From NCBI GenBank assembly GCA_015222985.1, contig JADFWI010000396.1, forward strand, positions 1 through 5,161: 5,161 nt of DNA. The letters run 5' to 3'. This document shows, piece after piece, positions 1-4,731 of the stretch. Every line of letters begins with the position of its first letter. Position 1 is the first letter of the stretch. Origin of the DNA: Pseudomonadota bacterium (lineage in GTDB: Bacteria; Desulfobacterota; Desulfobacteria; Desulfobacterales; C00003060). The notes under the pieces were generated by a model. The model searched no databases, was not told the origin of the DNA, and saw only the letters and a program-made list of their open reading frames with translations. The translations under genes were made by a program, and so were the position numbers.

Positions 1-158
1 CCAAGGACGGACGAATCATATTCAACGGTCGCCTTCTCTGTGGCAAAATTGACTGAAGCCTTCTTGACACCATCAAGGTCTTTCAGCCCTTGCTCCACAC
101 GCAGAACACATGCCGCGCAGGTCATACCCTGAATATTCAGTGTGGCCTTTTCAGACAA
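1..158 (-). CDS. copA: Copper-translocating P-type ATPase, N-terminal fragment (CopA-like)
   Basis: Only the first 52 codons are in the window; the gene runs off the left edge. The visible part is one heavy-metal-associated (HMA) domain with the GMTCAAC motif (Met12, Cys14, Cys17), the Cu(I)-binding loop normally found at the N-terminus of CopA-type P1B ATPases, which export Cu(I) across the inner membrane. The GMTCAAC form, its position just after a free HMA chaperone gene, and a frame open to the window end favour the ATPase over a second chaperone, but no ATPase core (CPC, DKTGT) is visible. I chose a TTG start at 158-156 because AGGA at 169-166 lies 7 nt upstream; the first ATG in frame is inside the metal loop. 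The start overlaps the chaperone stop by 8 nt, which suggests translational coupling. Silver or another soft metal as substrate cannot be excluded. Confidence 0.8.
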   Translation of the reverse strand, partial: MSEKATLNIQGMTCAACVLRVEQGLKDLDGVKKASVNFATEKATVEYDSSVL

Positions 159-348
159 CTTCGTATCCTGCCTTCTTGATCCGTTCTCTTACAAGGGCCA
201 TGTCAACGGCCTTTCCCTCATCAAAAGCAGCCTCGCCTTTTGCAAGGTCAACCTTAACGTCTTTGATCCAGTCAATCTCATTCAAGGCCTTGGTAACAGC
301 CATGACGCAGTGATTGCAGGTCATCCCCTTTATCTTGATTGTGGTCAT
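151..348 (-). CDS. copZ: CopZ-like copper chaperone, single HMA domain
   Basis: A complete 65-residue protein that is a single HMA fold with the metal loop GMTCNHC (Met9, Cys11, Cys14). Such proteins bind Cu(I) in the cytosol and pass it to the N-terminal domain of CopA. An in-frame ATG exists at 363, but the start at 348 is preferred: GGAG at 360-357 lies 8 nt before it, and the shorter form begins right at the first beta strand (TTIKIKG) as usual in this family. The acidic segment after the first helix (residues 35-46) is typical of free chaperones. The next gene, the ATPase, starts inside this gene's stop region, so the two are probably made from one transcript. A MerP-type mercury role is possible from the fold, but MerP is exported and no signal peptide is present here. 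Confidence 0.88.
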   Translation of the reverse strand: MTTIKIKGMTCNHCVMAVTKALNEIDWIKDVKVDLAKGEAAFDEGKAVDMALVRERIKKAGYEVV

Positions 349-354
349 GATAAG

Positions 355-360
355 TTCTCC
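355..360 (-). promoter_or_regulatory. Ribosome binding site deciding the CopZ-like start
   Basis: GGAGAA on the minus strand, with GGAG ending 8 nt before the ATG at 348. It falls inside the longer reading frame that begins at 363, and so argues for the inner start codon. Confidence 0.6.
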
Positions 361-371
361 CATGCCGGTTG

Positions 372-433
372 TTTGTCATTAGTCACTGATCATTGGTAGG
401 ATATCAAACAAATGACGAGTGACAAATGACTAA
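372..433. repeat. 62-bp imperfect palindrome at the end of the FTR gene
   Basis: The two halves are inverted copies around the centre GATATC (400-405). Position 372 pairs with 433, and most pairs match inward, with uninterrupted blocks 375-380/425-430, 382-387/418-423 and 390-394/411-415; about seven positions in the arms do not pair. It covers the FTR stop codon (432-430) and most of the gap before the copper chaperone. The arms are built from repeated GTCATT/AGTCAC units. No T-run follows on the minus strand, so it is not a standard intrinsic terminator. It may be a REP-like mRNA-stabilising or processing hairpin, a dispersed element or a protein-binding palindrome. Confidence 0.65.
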
Positions 434-765
434 TACGGAATCCTCTCCAGCGGCCTCCTCTCCGGCACATGTGCATGAGGGACCTTATCCTCATTCCAGG
501 CCTTTGAAACATAAAGATTACAGTAGCAGCTTCCGTACTCTTCCACGTCAGTGGTTCTGTACTCGCAGGGGCACAAGATGTCTTTGTCGAGTTCACGTTC
601 CCCCGTAGCCAGCCTGCAAGGGCAGGACATGTAGCCATAGCGATCTTTATTGATAAGGAGAGCTTCAAGAAGTTCGAAGACCCTCTCTTTGTCTTTGTCA
701 AAAAAGTAACCTTTCGGTTCTTGAACCTTCTTCAACATCTCATACAGCTTTTCCATCTCATTCAT
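430..765 (-). CDS. Ferredoxin:thioredoxin reductase catalytic subunit family protein
   Basis: A 111-residue cytosolic protein with the three-part cysteine pattern of FTR beta subunits: CPC at 48-50, CPC at 65-67, CYC at 80-82. By comparison with the cyanobacterial enzyme, Cys48, 65, 67 and 80 should hold a [4Fe-4S] cluster, and Cys50 and Cys82 should form the active disulfide that takes electrons from ferredoxin and reduces a thioredoxin-like partner. Spacings (14 and 12 residues between motifs) differ slightly from the plant/cyanobacterial form. A C-terminal tail (residues 83-111, ending in a VPERRP segment) follows. The start at 765 is fixed by GGAGG at 780-776 and by the ATGA overlap with the glutaredoxin-like stop; a longer open frame to 858 would run through that gene. 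No variable FTR alpha subunit is visible; non-photosynthetic members usually lack one. The preceding redoxin is the obvious partner. Confidence 0.88.
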   Translation of the reverse strand: MNEMEKLYEMLKKVQEPKGYFFDKDKERVFELLEALLINKDRYGYMSCPCRLATGERELDKDILCPCEYRTTDVEEYGSCYCNLYVSKAWNEDKVPHAHVPERRPLERIPY

Positions 766-1013
766 AATCCAAGGGCCTCCTTGATTTCGTCTTCTCTGTA
801 TCCCACGATTACCCTGTCGCCAATAATAATGGTAGGAAATGAACACCTCGGATTCCATTTTTTCACATCTTTAAGAATAGCGACCCTCTCCTCACCGTCA
901 AGCAAATCCACGTCTGTAAACTCATATTTAACTGCACAGTCGTCCAAAAATTTTTTCGTGGCTTTACAATGACTGCAGGTGCTGAGAGTATAAATGTTAA
1001 CGGATCTTTGCAT
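762..1013 (-). CDS. Glutaredoxin-like small redoxin, CSHC active site
   Basis: An 83-residue single thioredoxin-fold domain. The redox motif is TCSHC (Cys13, Cys16) after the first beta strand (VNIYTL). The cis-proline loop is SFPT (Pro60), followed by the typical strand, IIIGD turn and final helix. Length and layout match NrdH/glutaredoxin-type proteins. Two extra cysteines (Cys26, Cys57) are present; Cys57 lies near the cis-proline loop. Its stop overlaps the FTR start (ATGA), so the pair is likely translated together, and FTR may reduce this protein instead of thioredoxin reductase or glutathione. Start: GGAGG lies about 7 nt upstream of ATG 1013. The final target (ribonucleotide reductase, peroxidase or other) cannot be read from the window. 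Confidence 0.88.
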   Translation of the reverse strand: MQRSVNIYTLSTCSHCKATKKFLDDCAVKYEFTDVDLLDGEERVAILKDVKKWNPRCSFPTIIIGDRVIVGYREDEIKEALGL

Positions 1014-1206
1014 CCCTTGCCTCCTTTGCCTGTCCGTATTCCGCCTTTAAAGCAGCGCAACAGTCCGTTCGGTAACGGGCCTTACTTGTTCTTGGACAGT
1101 CTTCGATCTCTGCCCCTTGATATTCTTCTTGCACAATCTTCCGATGAGGTGAGAGGTCTTTCCCGTCAGAGGCGAGAAGTCTGTGTCCTGCGAAGAAAGG
1201 CATCAT
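997..1206 (-). CDS. Small protein of unknown function with a CC pair
   Basis: A 69-residue reading frame filling the space between the zinc-ribbon gene (18-nt gap) and the glutaredoxin-like gene (17-nt overlap). I do not recognise a family. It is polar and charged, has a Cys-Pro (Cys37) and an adjacent Cys-Cys pair (49-50), and ends in a basic/alanine-rich helix-like segment. There is no signal peptide or membrane segment. The start has two consecutive ATG codons (1206, 1203) and only a weak purine-rich site (GAAGAG) before it. Support for coding is mainly the exact fit into a tightly packed same-strand series; without it there would be an unexplained 211-nt hole. It could be a cysteine-bearing partner of the redox proteins, but that is inference from position. 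Confidence 0.5.
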   Translation of the reverse strand: MMPFFAGHRLLASDGKDLSPHRKIVQEEYQGAEIEDCPRTSKARYRTDCCAALKAEYGQAKEARDAKIR

Positions 1207-1224
1207 CTGTTCGCTCTTCGCCCT

Positions 1225-1422
1225 TTACTTGGAACCAGCTTCTTCTTCCTCCTCGTGTAATGTCCCCTTGTGCTTGGTTCCACAGAGAGGGCAGAGAATA
1301 TCGATCTCTTTTTCATCGCCTATGAACTTTTCGCGCATGACTTCCGGGCTTATATTGTCGATGGTCCCACAGCCGGCGCATGCCGGGCACTTGGCTCTTA
1401 CTACAAATCTTTTCTTTGGCAT
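1225..1422 (-). CDS. Zinc-ribbon-like five-cysteine small protein
   Basis: A 65-residue protein with CPACAGC (Cys12, 15, 18) near the N-terminus and CPLC (Cys44, Cys47) after a 25-residue charged spacer. It ends in a run of glutamates (58-61). Two CxxC knuckles about 25-30 residues apart are the layout of a zinc ribbon; the third N-terminal cysteine is extra. Such proteins may bind nucleic acid or act as protein-interaction or metal-holding modules, and the sequence does not say which. The start is well supported by AGGAGG a few bases before ATG 1422. It is the first gene of the left-hand group, after a 225-nt spacer, so it may be the first cistron of a transcript that continues into the glutaredoxin/FTR genes. 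Confidence 0.75.
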   Translation of the reverse strand: MPKKRFVVRAKCPACAGCGTIDNISPEVMREKFIGDEKEIDILCPLCGTKHKGTLHEEEEEAGSK

Positions 1423-1463
1423 TTTGATCCTCCTATATGACTTAGACCTTTTCCTTTCCTCGC

Positions 1464-1486
1464 GTGCTTTGCAGAATGAAACGCAC
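1464..1486 (-). other. Imperfect hairpin in the leader
   Basis: On the minus strand GTGCGTTTC and GCAAAGCAC face each other across a 5-nt loop, with seven of nine positions pairing. It lies about 40 nt upstream of the zinc-ribbon gene start. It may contribute to a structured 5' leader; chance pairing is possible. Confidence 0.35.
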
Positions 1487-1502
1487 TACACGCATTCCTC
1501 CG

Positions 1503-1521
1503 GCCCTTCGGCCTGAAGGGC
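1503..1521. other. Perfect 7-bp GC-rich hairpin
   Basis: GCCCTTC and GAAGGGC are perfect inverted copies around a 5-nt loop. On the plus strand it is followed only by a short TTT, and on the minus strand by a purine-rich stretch, so it is not a clear intrinsic terminator in either direction. Folding into the leader RNA of the zinc-ribbon gene is plausible. Confidence 0.5.
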
Positions 1522-1626
1522 TTTACTTCGCCTACAATCCGGTCTCGTCTCCCACCTCCTTTCCGAAAGAAAGCCTCCAAGCAGTTCTTGTTCGTGGAAT
1601 CAAAAAACCCCCAGAACACTTGCTAG

Positions 1627-1650
1627 TAGATGCGCCTTGCATCGCACCTA
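1627..1650 (-). other. Hairpin across the peroxiredoxin stop codon
   Basis: On the minus strand TAGGTGCG pairs with CGCATCTA (8 pairs, one G-U) around an 8-nt loop; the first three bases are the stop codon. A T6 tract follows about 15 nt further on but is not adjacent to the stem, so termination here is possible but weakly supported. Confidence 0.35.
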
Positions 1651-2250
1651 CTTTCCCAGCTTTTCCAGCTCCTTGACGAGCACTTCGAGCCGGGGCCTTT
1701 CGTTGATATTGTGCACGTCGATGTATCGAACAATACCCTTCTTATCGATGACAAAGAGTGCTCTTTCCGTAACACCATCGGAGCGCAGTACCCCGTACTT
1801 GGCTGCCACAGCACCGTGAGGCCAGAAGTCAGAAAGTATGTCAAACCATAACTTCCCCATCTGGTTGGTCCAGGCAAACAGGGTGGGAATATTGTCTACT
1901 GTGATGCCGAGCAGGATGGCATTGTTCTTGTCAAAAATCTGTTTCACGATATTGTAGCCCGGCCACTGATCTGAACAGACAGGGGTCCATGCGGCGGGGA
2001 CAAAGGATAAAACCACATTCTTTTTCCCCAAATAGTGGCCCAGGGAAACCTTTCCGCCAGAAACGGCCGGAAGCGTGAAGTCAGGAGCACGATCTCCCAC
2101 GTTGACCTTCAACACACTGTCCGTGGGCTTCATGATGCCCGGGTTATAGATATTGTTCTTGAATGCATCCGAAAGGCCAAAGGCGCTGGTGCTCAAGCAA
2201 AATATTGCTACAAGCCCGGATAGCAAAAGGAGAGCTTTCTTGTTTCTCAT
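1648..2250 (-). CDS. Exported AhpC/TSA-family peroxiredoxin, one-cysteine type
   Basis: A 200-residue protein with an N-terminal signal peptide (basic start, hydrophobic residues 6-18, likely cleavage around 24-26). The domain opens with the peroxiredoxin hallmark VGDRAPDFTLP (51-61), then the peroxidatic site PAAWTPVC with Cys92 and Thr89, and the conserved arginine segment ERALFVID (Arg163). It should reduce hydrogen or organic peroxides in the periplasm. Cys18 is in the signal peptide, so the mature protein has only Cys92; it has no resolving cysteine of its own and needs an outside thiol. The gene upstream, 10 nt away, encodes a CPHC thioredoxin-like protein with its own signal peptide, a natural candidate reductant. 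A strong AGGAGG site precedes ATG 2250, right after the upstream stop. The length is long for the family only because of the signal peptide and linker. Confidence 0.88.
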   Translation of the reverse strand: MRNKKALLLLSGLVAIFCLSTSAFGLSDAFKNNIYNPGIMKPTDSVLKVNVGDRAPDFTLPAVSGGKVSLGHYLGKKNVVLSFVPAAWTPVCSDQWPGYNIVKQIFDKNNAILLGITVDNIPTLFAWTNQMGKLWFDILSDFWPHGAVAAKYGVLRSDGVTERALFVIDKKGIVRYIDVHNINERPRLEVLVKELEKLGK

Positions 2251-2260
2251 GGGACACCTC

Positions 2261-2839
2261 CTAATCTAATTCTGCCAATTTGAGCATCATTTGCAAAAAC
2301 TCATCGGCATTGTTGAAACCCCCGAGTTTGGAATAAAAGACCTCATGGGTTCCGTCGTCCTTGATCTTGACACCGAAAAAGTACGGCGTCCTGACCTCTC
2401 CCAGGCTTTTGTGAATGGAAAAATCGCCGTCTGCAAAAAGCGGAAACGGAACTTTGTATGTCTCTTTGAATATACCTACTTCAAAGGCTGAATTGCCCGC
2501 GCCAATGCCTATCAACTTGAGTTTGCCTTTGGCGTTTGATGTTTTCTCCATTAATTCATAAAGCTCGTTTACACGGAACGCTTCTCCCTGACAATGGGGG
2601 CAATACATACTGAAGATCTCAATGATTACTGCCTTGGCCTTAATTTGTCCTATCCTAAACAGACCTTGACCTGAAAGGCCCAGATAGTCTCTATGCCCTG
2701 GGTCTTTCGGTACTGACAGACTTATTTCCGGCAGAGCACCGCCCTTTTTCGGTGTCGACCCGGCCGCAACCGGCCCAGAATCGAACACCAAAACAAACAT
2801 GAAAACGGCTGCCAACTGATAGATGAACGCTTTTTTCAT
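2261..2839 (-). CDS. Exported thioredoxin-like (TlpA/redoxin) protein, CPHC active site
   Basis: A 192-residue protein with a signal peptide (KK at 2-3, hydrophobic 5-19, probable cleavage after VAA near 26). The thioredoxin fold follows: a strand VIIEIF (71-76), active site CPHC (Cys80, Cys83), and a cis-proline loop RTPYFF (Pro152). These are the only two cysteines. The overall order resembles TlpA/ResA-type thiol-disulfide proteins, while CPHC is also the DsbA dipeptide type, so the redox direction (reducing or oxidising) is open. It sits 5 nt after the cytochrome and 10 nt before the peroxiredoxin. Two roles fit: keeping the 16 heme-binding cysteines of the cytochrome reduced before heme attachment (as CcmG/ResA do), or recycling the one-cysteine peroxiredoxin. 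The start at 2839 has a GAGG/AAGGA stretch just upstream, overlapping the end of the cytochrome gene. Confidence 0.88.
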   Translation of the reverse strand: MKKAFIYQLAAVFMFVLVFDSGPVAAGSTPKKGGALPEISLSVPKDPGHRDYLGLSGQGLFRIGQIKAKAVIIEIFSMYCPHCQGEAFRVNELYELMEKTSNAKGKLKLIGIGAGNSAFEVGIFKETYKVPFPLFADGDFSIHKSLGEVRTPYFFGVKIKDDGTHEVFYSKLGGFNNADEFLQMMLKLAELD

Positions 2840-2844
2840 GATCC

Positions 2845-4335
2845 TTACCTCATCTCCTTTAGCTTAAACCCCAGCCAATCCATCATCTCCTGGATGTTCT
2901 TGGACATGTACCAACGACCATTGGCAAAAGCGCCATAGTCGGCCCCGATCATGGCAGAAGCGTAACGCGTGGAGTTTGCATAAAAGAGCCACTGCTCCAC
3001 CCACTTCTTCTCGATTGCCTCGTTGAAGATGCTGTCCTTCTGGGCAAGTCCCCTGGCCGCCCCTTTCTCCCAGGCGGAAAGGAGGATATTCGTTGCAGTC
3101 AGAGTCATCTCGTTCGTAGTCTTGATCGTGTTCTCAAAGCGGGCAAACTGTCCATCCACCCAACCTCGGCTGTGGCACGAAAGACAGACTCTGTTCATGG
3201 CCTTTCGTCTCTTTTCTTGCTCCTTGGCATCGATCAAATACTTGGCCACAGGTTCTCCGGTCAGCTCCGTGGGCAAAGGCAATCCAGCCTTATTCCTGAT
3301 AATGGTTGTATCCGGAGACTTGGGGTGGGCATGGGCGTAAATCAAACCGAGTATCCTCCACGAGATGCGATCATTCATCTGGTGGGTCCGTTCTGCTATC
3401 ACCTGCCTCTTCTCAGAAACCACAAGACTCACATGGCAGGTGGCACAGGTGGGGGCCGCGAAATCTTTGCCGACAGTCCACGGGACAGCCTTGAAATTCC
3501 AAGTCTTACTCTTGCCCATGGCAGAGTATATATTGCCGTGCTTGCTCACCTTGTAAACATTGTATGCCGGCACATCCGGGCCTTTGTGACACTCAGAACA
3601 AGTAGACGGCTTTCTGGCCATCTCAATCGAAAATTGATGCCGCGTGTGGCACGCAGCACACGAGCCCTTGCTCCCGTCAGGATTTATTCGCCCCACCCCC
3701 TGATTGGGCCAGCCCGAAAGAACGGGAAACGACATCTTACCCTTAGTCGTTTCCCTGGTCTCCATGCCTTTGACCTCAACAACCGTGCCGTGGCAGTAAA
3801 AACAGGAGTCAGCAAGGGTCTCTTCATCAGGGTCTCCCAGGATCATCTTCGTGTCCTCAAAAGACTGAATGCCAGTTACCGTGTTAACCAGGCCGTGGTA
3901 AACGGAATTGTTCTTCAGGTTTCCATAGGCATGGGACATAAGGTTTTTGCCATATTGGCCCACCTCGACGGGATGGCACGTGGCACAGTCCTCGGGTGTT
4001 ACGACCACGTGGATCTGAAAGCCATTGTGTTCAAAGGTATCTTGGTGCTTTTCAGGGTTTAAGGTGTGACACTCGGCACAGCCAACGCCAACACGTGCCA
4101 GTTTCTGAGGCACTTGCTCAAATGAAACTCTCCGCTTTTGCACAATCATGCTTCTTGCGACCCGGGGGGTGACCCTGGCCATGCGGCTTCTTTCCCAGTC
4201 CGCCACAATTCCCGGGTCCGTTGAGCGGTGACATTTGAGGCAGGCCCCTGTCTCTTCACTTATCGGAGATGTTGCGCCCCGGGCCACCGGGACCGAAAGA
4301 AACACTATCAACAGGGCAAAAAAAGGGGTTTTCAT
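2845..4335 (-). CDS. Octaheme c-type cytochrome, hydroxylamine oxidoreductase (HAO) family
   Basis: A 496-residue secreted multiheme cytochrome. A signal peptide (hydrophobic 5-18) is followed by exactly eight CxxCH heme sites starting at Cys32, 86, 117, 178, 226, 246, 297 and 384. Their spacing and neighbouring segments (CAACHTRHQFS at 226-236, a SKHG at 264-267, RTHQMNDRISW at 316-326) are those of the HAO/octaheme family rather than the pentaheme nitrite reductase NrfA. Likely axial histidines include His135, 147, 233, 266 and 318. Family members oxidise hydroxylamine or hydrazine, or in other bacteria reduce nitrite, NO or hydroxylamine to ammonia. The C-terminal part contains GADYGAF (Tyr467), possibly the region of the heme-crosslinking tyrosine of oxidative HAOs; this needs an alignment. 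No C-terminal membrane anchor is seen, and no NrfH/HaoC-type electron partner is in the window. A purine-rich AGAAGGG lies upstream of ATG 4335. The next two genes also encode exported proteins. Confidence 0.9.
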   Translation of the reverse strand: MKTPFFALLIVFLSVPVARGATSPISEETGACLKCHRSTDPGIVADWERSRMARVTPRVARSMIVQKRRVSFEQVPQKLARVGVGCAECHTLNPEKHQDTFEHNGFQIHVVVTPEDCATCHPVEVGQYGKNLMSHAYGNLKNNSVYHGLVNTVTGIQSFEDTKMILGDPDEETLADSCFYCHGTVVEVKGMETRETTKGKMSFPVLSGWPNQGVGRINPDGSKGSCAACHTRHQFSIEMARKPSTCSECHKGPDVPAYNVYKVSKHGNIYSAMGKSKTWNFKAVPWTVGKDFAAPTCATCHVSLVVSEKRQVIAERTHQMNDRISWRILGLIYAHAHPKSPDTTIIRNKAGLPLPTELTGEPVAKYLIDAKEQEKRRKAMNRVCLSCHSRGWVDGQFARFENTIKTTNEMTLTATNILLSAWEKGAARGLAQKDSIFNEAIEKKWVEQWLFYANSTRYASAMIGADYGAFANGRWYMSKNIQEMMDWLGFKLKEMR

Positions 4336-4428
4336 GACGCCCTTCTCTTTCTATAATTGACCTAAATGACATCCCAACTTTGGTGCGCACACGTGAAAAG
4401 AATACCTTGGGCTACGTTTACGCTTTAT
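4336..4428. other. 93-nt spacer upstream of the cytochrome gene
   Basis: The spacer has no gene. It contains GTGCGCAC, a perfect 8-bp palindrome (4383-4390), next to and sharing one base with CACGTG (4390-4395). Either could be a regulator site or chance. The stretch nearest the cytochrome is AT-rich but offers no promoter at a sensible distance from the start codon. Confidence 0.35.
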
Positions 4429-4674
4429 CTATAACCTGGGATCAACGTGGCCAGGCCCCCCGCACTCCGGAGTATAGCAAGAGACGTTTAAGAAATCACA
4501 CTTCTCGTGACAATTAGGACATACATCCGGTGGTGTTCCGGCCGTAATCAGAAACCCGCACTTGCCACATTTCCAGTAAGTCTGGTTGCATTGAGGACAG
4601 ATATCCCCAACAAATTTGCCTGAAGCTGTGTAGCCACAGTGGGCACATACCATTTTTTCTTGTTCATTTCCCAT
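4429..4674 (-). CDS. Rubredoxin-like multi-ribbon protein, 11 cysteines
   Basis: An 81-residue soluble protein made of small metal-binding knuckles. The first pair is CAHC (Cys10, 13) with CPQC (Cys26, 29), a zinc-ribbon layout. The second is WKCGKCG (Cys36, 39) with CPNC (Cys52, 55), matching the rubredoxin/rubrerythrin-type domain (W-K-C-x-x-C-G ... P-P-x-x-C-P-x-C). Three more cysteines follow (59, 66, 71) in a tail ending ECGGPGHVDPRL. The second site could hold iron for one-electron transfer, or zinc. A rubredoxin beside a flavodoxin suggests an electron-transfer or oxygen/NO-detoxification setting. AGGAGG lies upstream of ATG 4674. It is separated from the cytochrome by 93 nt and from the flavodoxin by 112 nt, so co-transcription with either is uncertain. 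Confidence 0.8.
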   Translation of the reverse strand: MGNEQEKMVCAHCGYTASGKFVGDICPQCNQTYWKCGKCGFLITAGTPPDVCPNCHEKCDFLNVSCYTPECGGPGHVDPRL

Positions 4675-4696
4675 TTTGTCTACCTCCTTTTTTTGT

Positions 4697-4724
4697 GACC
4701 TTATGGTTAGTTCTCAGTAAGGTC
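4697..4724. other. 7-bp inverted repeat upstream of the rubredoxin-like gene
   Basis: GACCTTA and TAAGGTC are perfect inverted copies separated by 14 nt, ending about 22 nt before the start of the rubredoxin-like gene. On the plus strand GGTTTTT follows, which looks terminator-like, but no plus-strand gene precedes it. On the minus strand an A-run and the ribosome site follow. An operator or leader hairpin for the rubredoxin-like gene is the more sensible reading. Confidence 0.4.
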
Positions 4725-4731
4725 GGTTTTT

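Larger units (their letters stand above)
1423..1647. other. 225-nt hairpin-rich spacer, probable leader of the left operon
   Basis: There is no convincing gene here. On the minus strand it holds, in order: a stem spanning the peroxiredoxin stop, a G5T6 tract near 1606-1616, a strong ribosome-binding-like purine tract (AAAGGAGG) near 1556 with no suitable start codon after it, two hairpins (1503-1521 and 1464-1486), and the real ribosome site for the next gene. It is the only gap between the central and left gene groups long enough for a terminator plus promoter. I could not pick a promoter with confidence. Frames crossing it (for example 1401-1619 minus) look like non-coding read-through. Confidence 0.5.

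Noticed and set aside
390..701. 103-codon minus-strand frame overlapping the FTR gene
   Set aside because: It occupies another frame of the well-supported FTR gene and has no family features.
969..1325. 118-codon plus-strand frame opposite the redoxin, unknown and ribbon genes
   Set aside because: It is antisense to three tiled minus-strand genes and has no plausible domain.
1401..1619. 72-codon minus-strand frame across the spacer
   Set aside because: It is basic and low in hydrophobic order, overlaps the zinc-ribbon start and its strong ribosome site, and carries two hairpin sequences; it reads like translated non-coding DNA.
1606..1650. Intrinsic terminator after the peroxiredoxin gene
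   Set aside because: A stem (1627-1650) and a T6 tract exist, but they are about 15 nt apart and the bases before the T-run do not pair; recorded only as a weak possibility.
3172..4062. 296-codon plus-strand open frame opposite the cytochrome gene
   Set aside because: It lies fully antisense to a gene with eight heme motifs and shows no recognisable domain; it is a by-product of the cytochrome's codon use.
4350..4377. Minus-strand promoter-like TTGGGA (4377-4372), 16-nt gap, TATAGA (4355-4350)
   Set aside because: A transcript from it would start within the cytochrome ribosome site, leaving almost no leader; both boxes match the consensus only partly.
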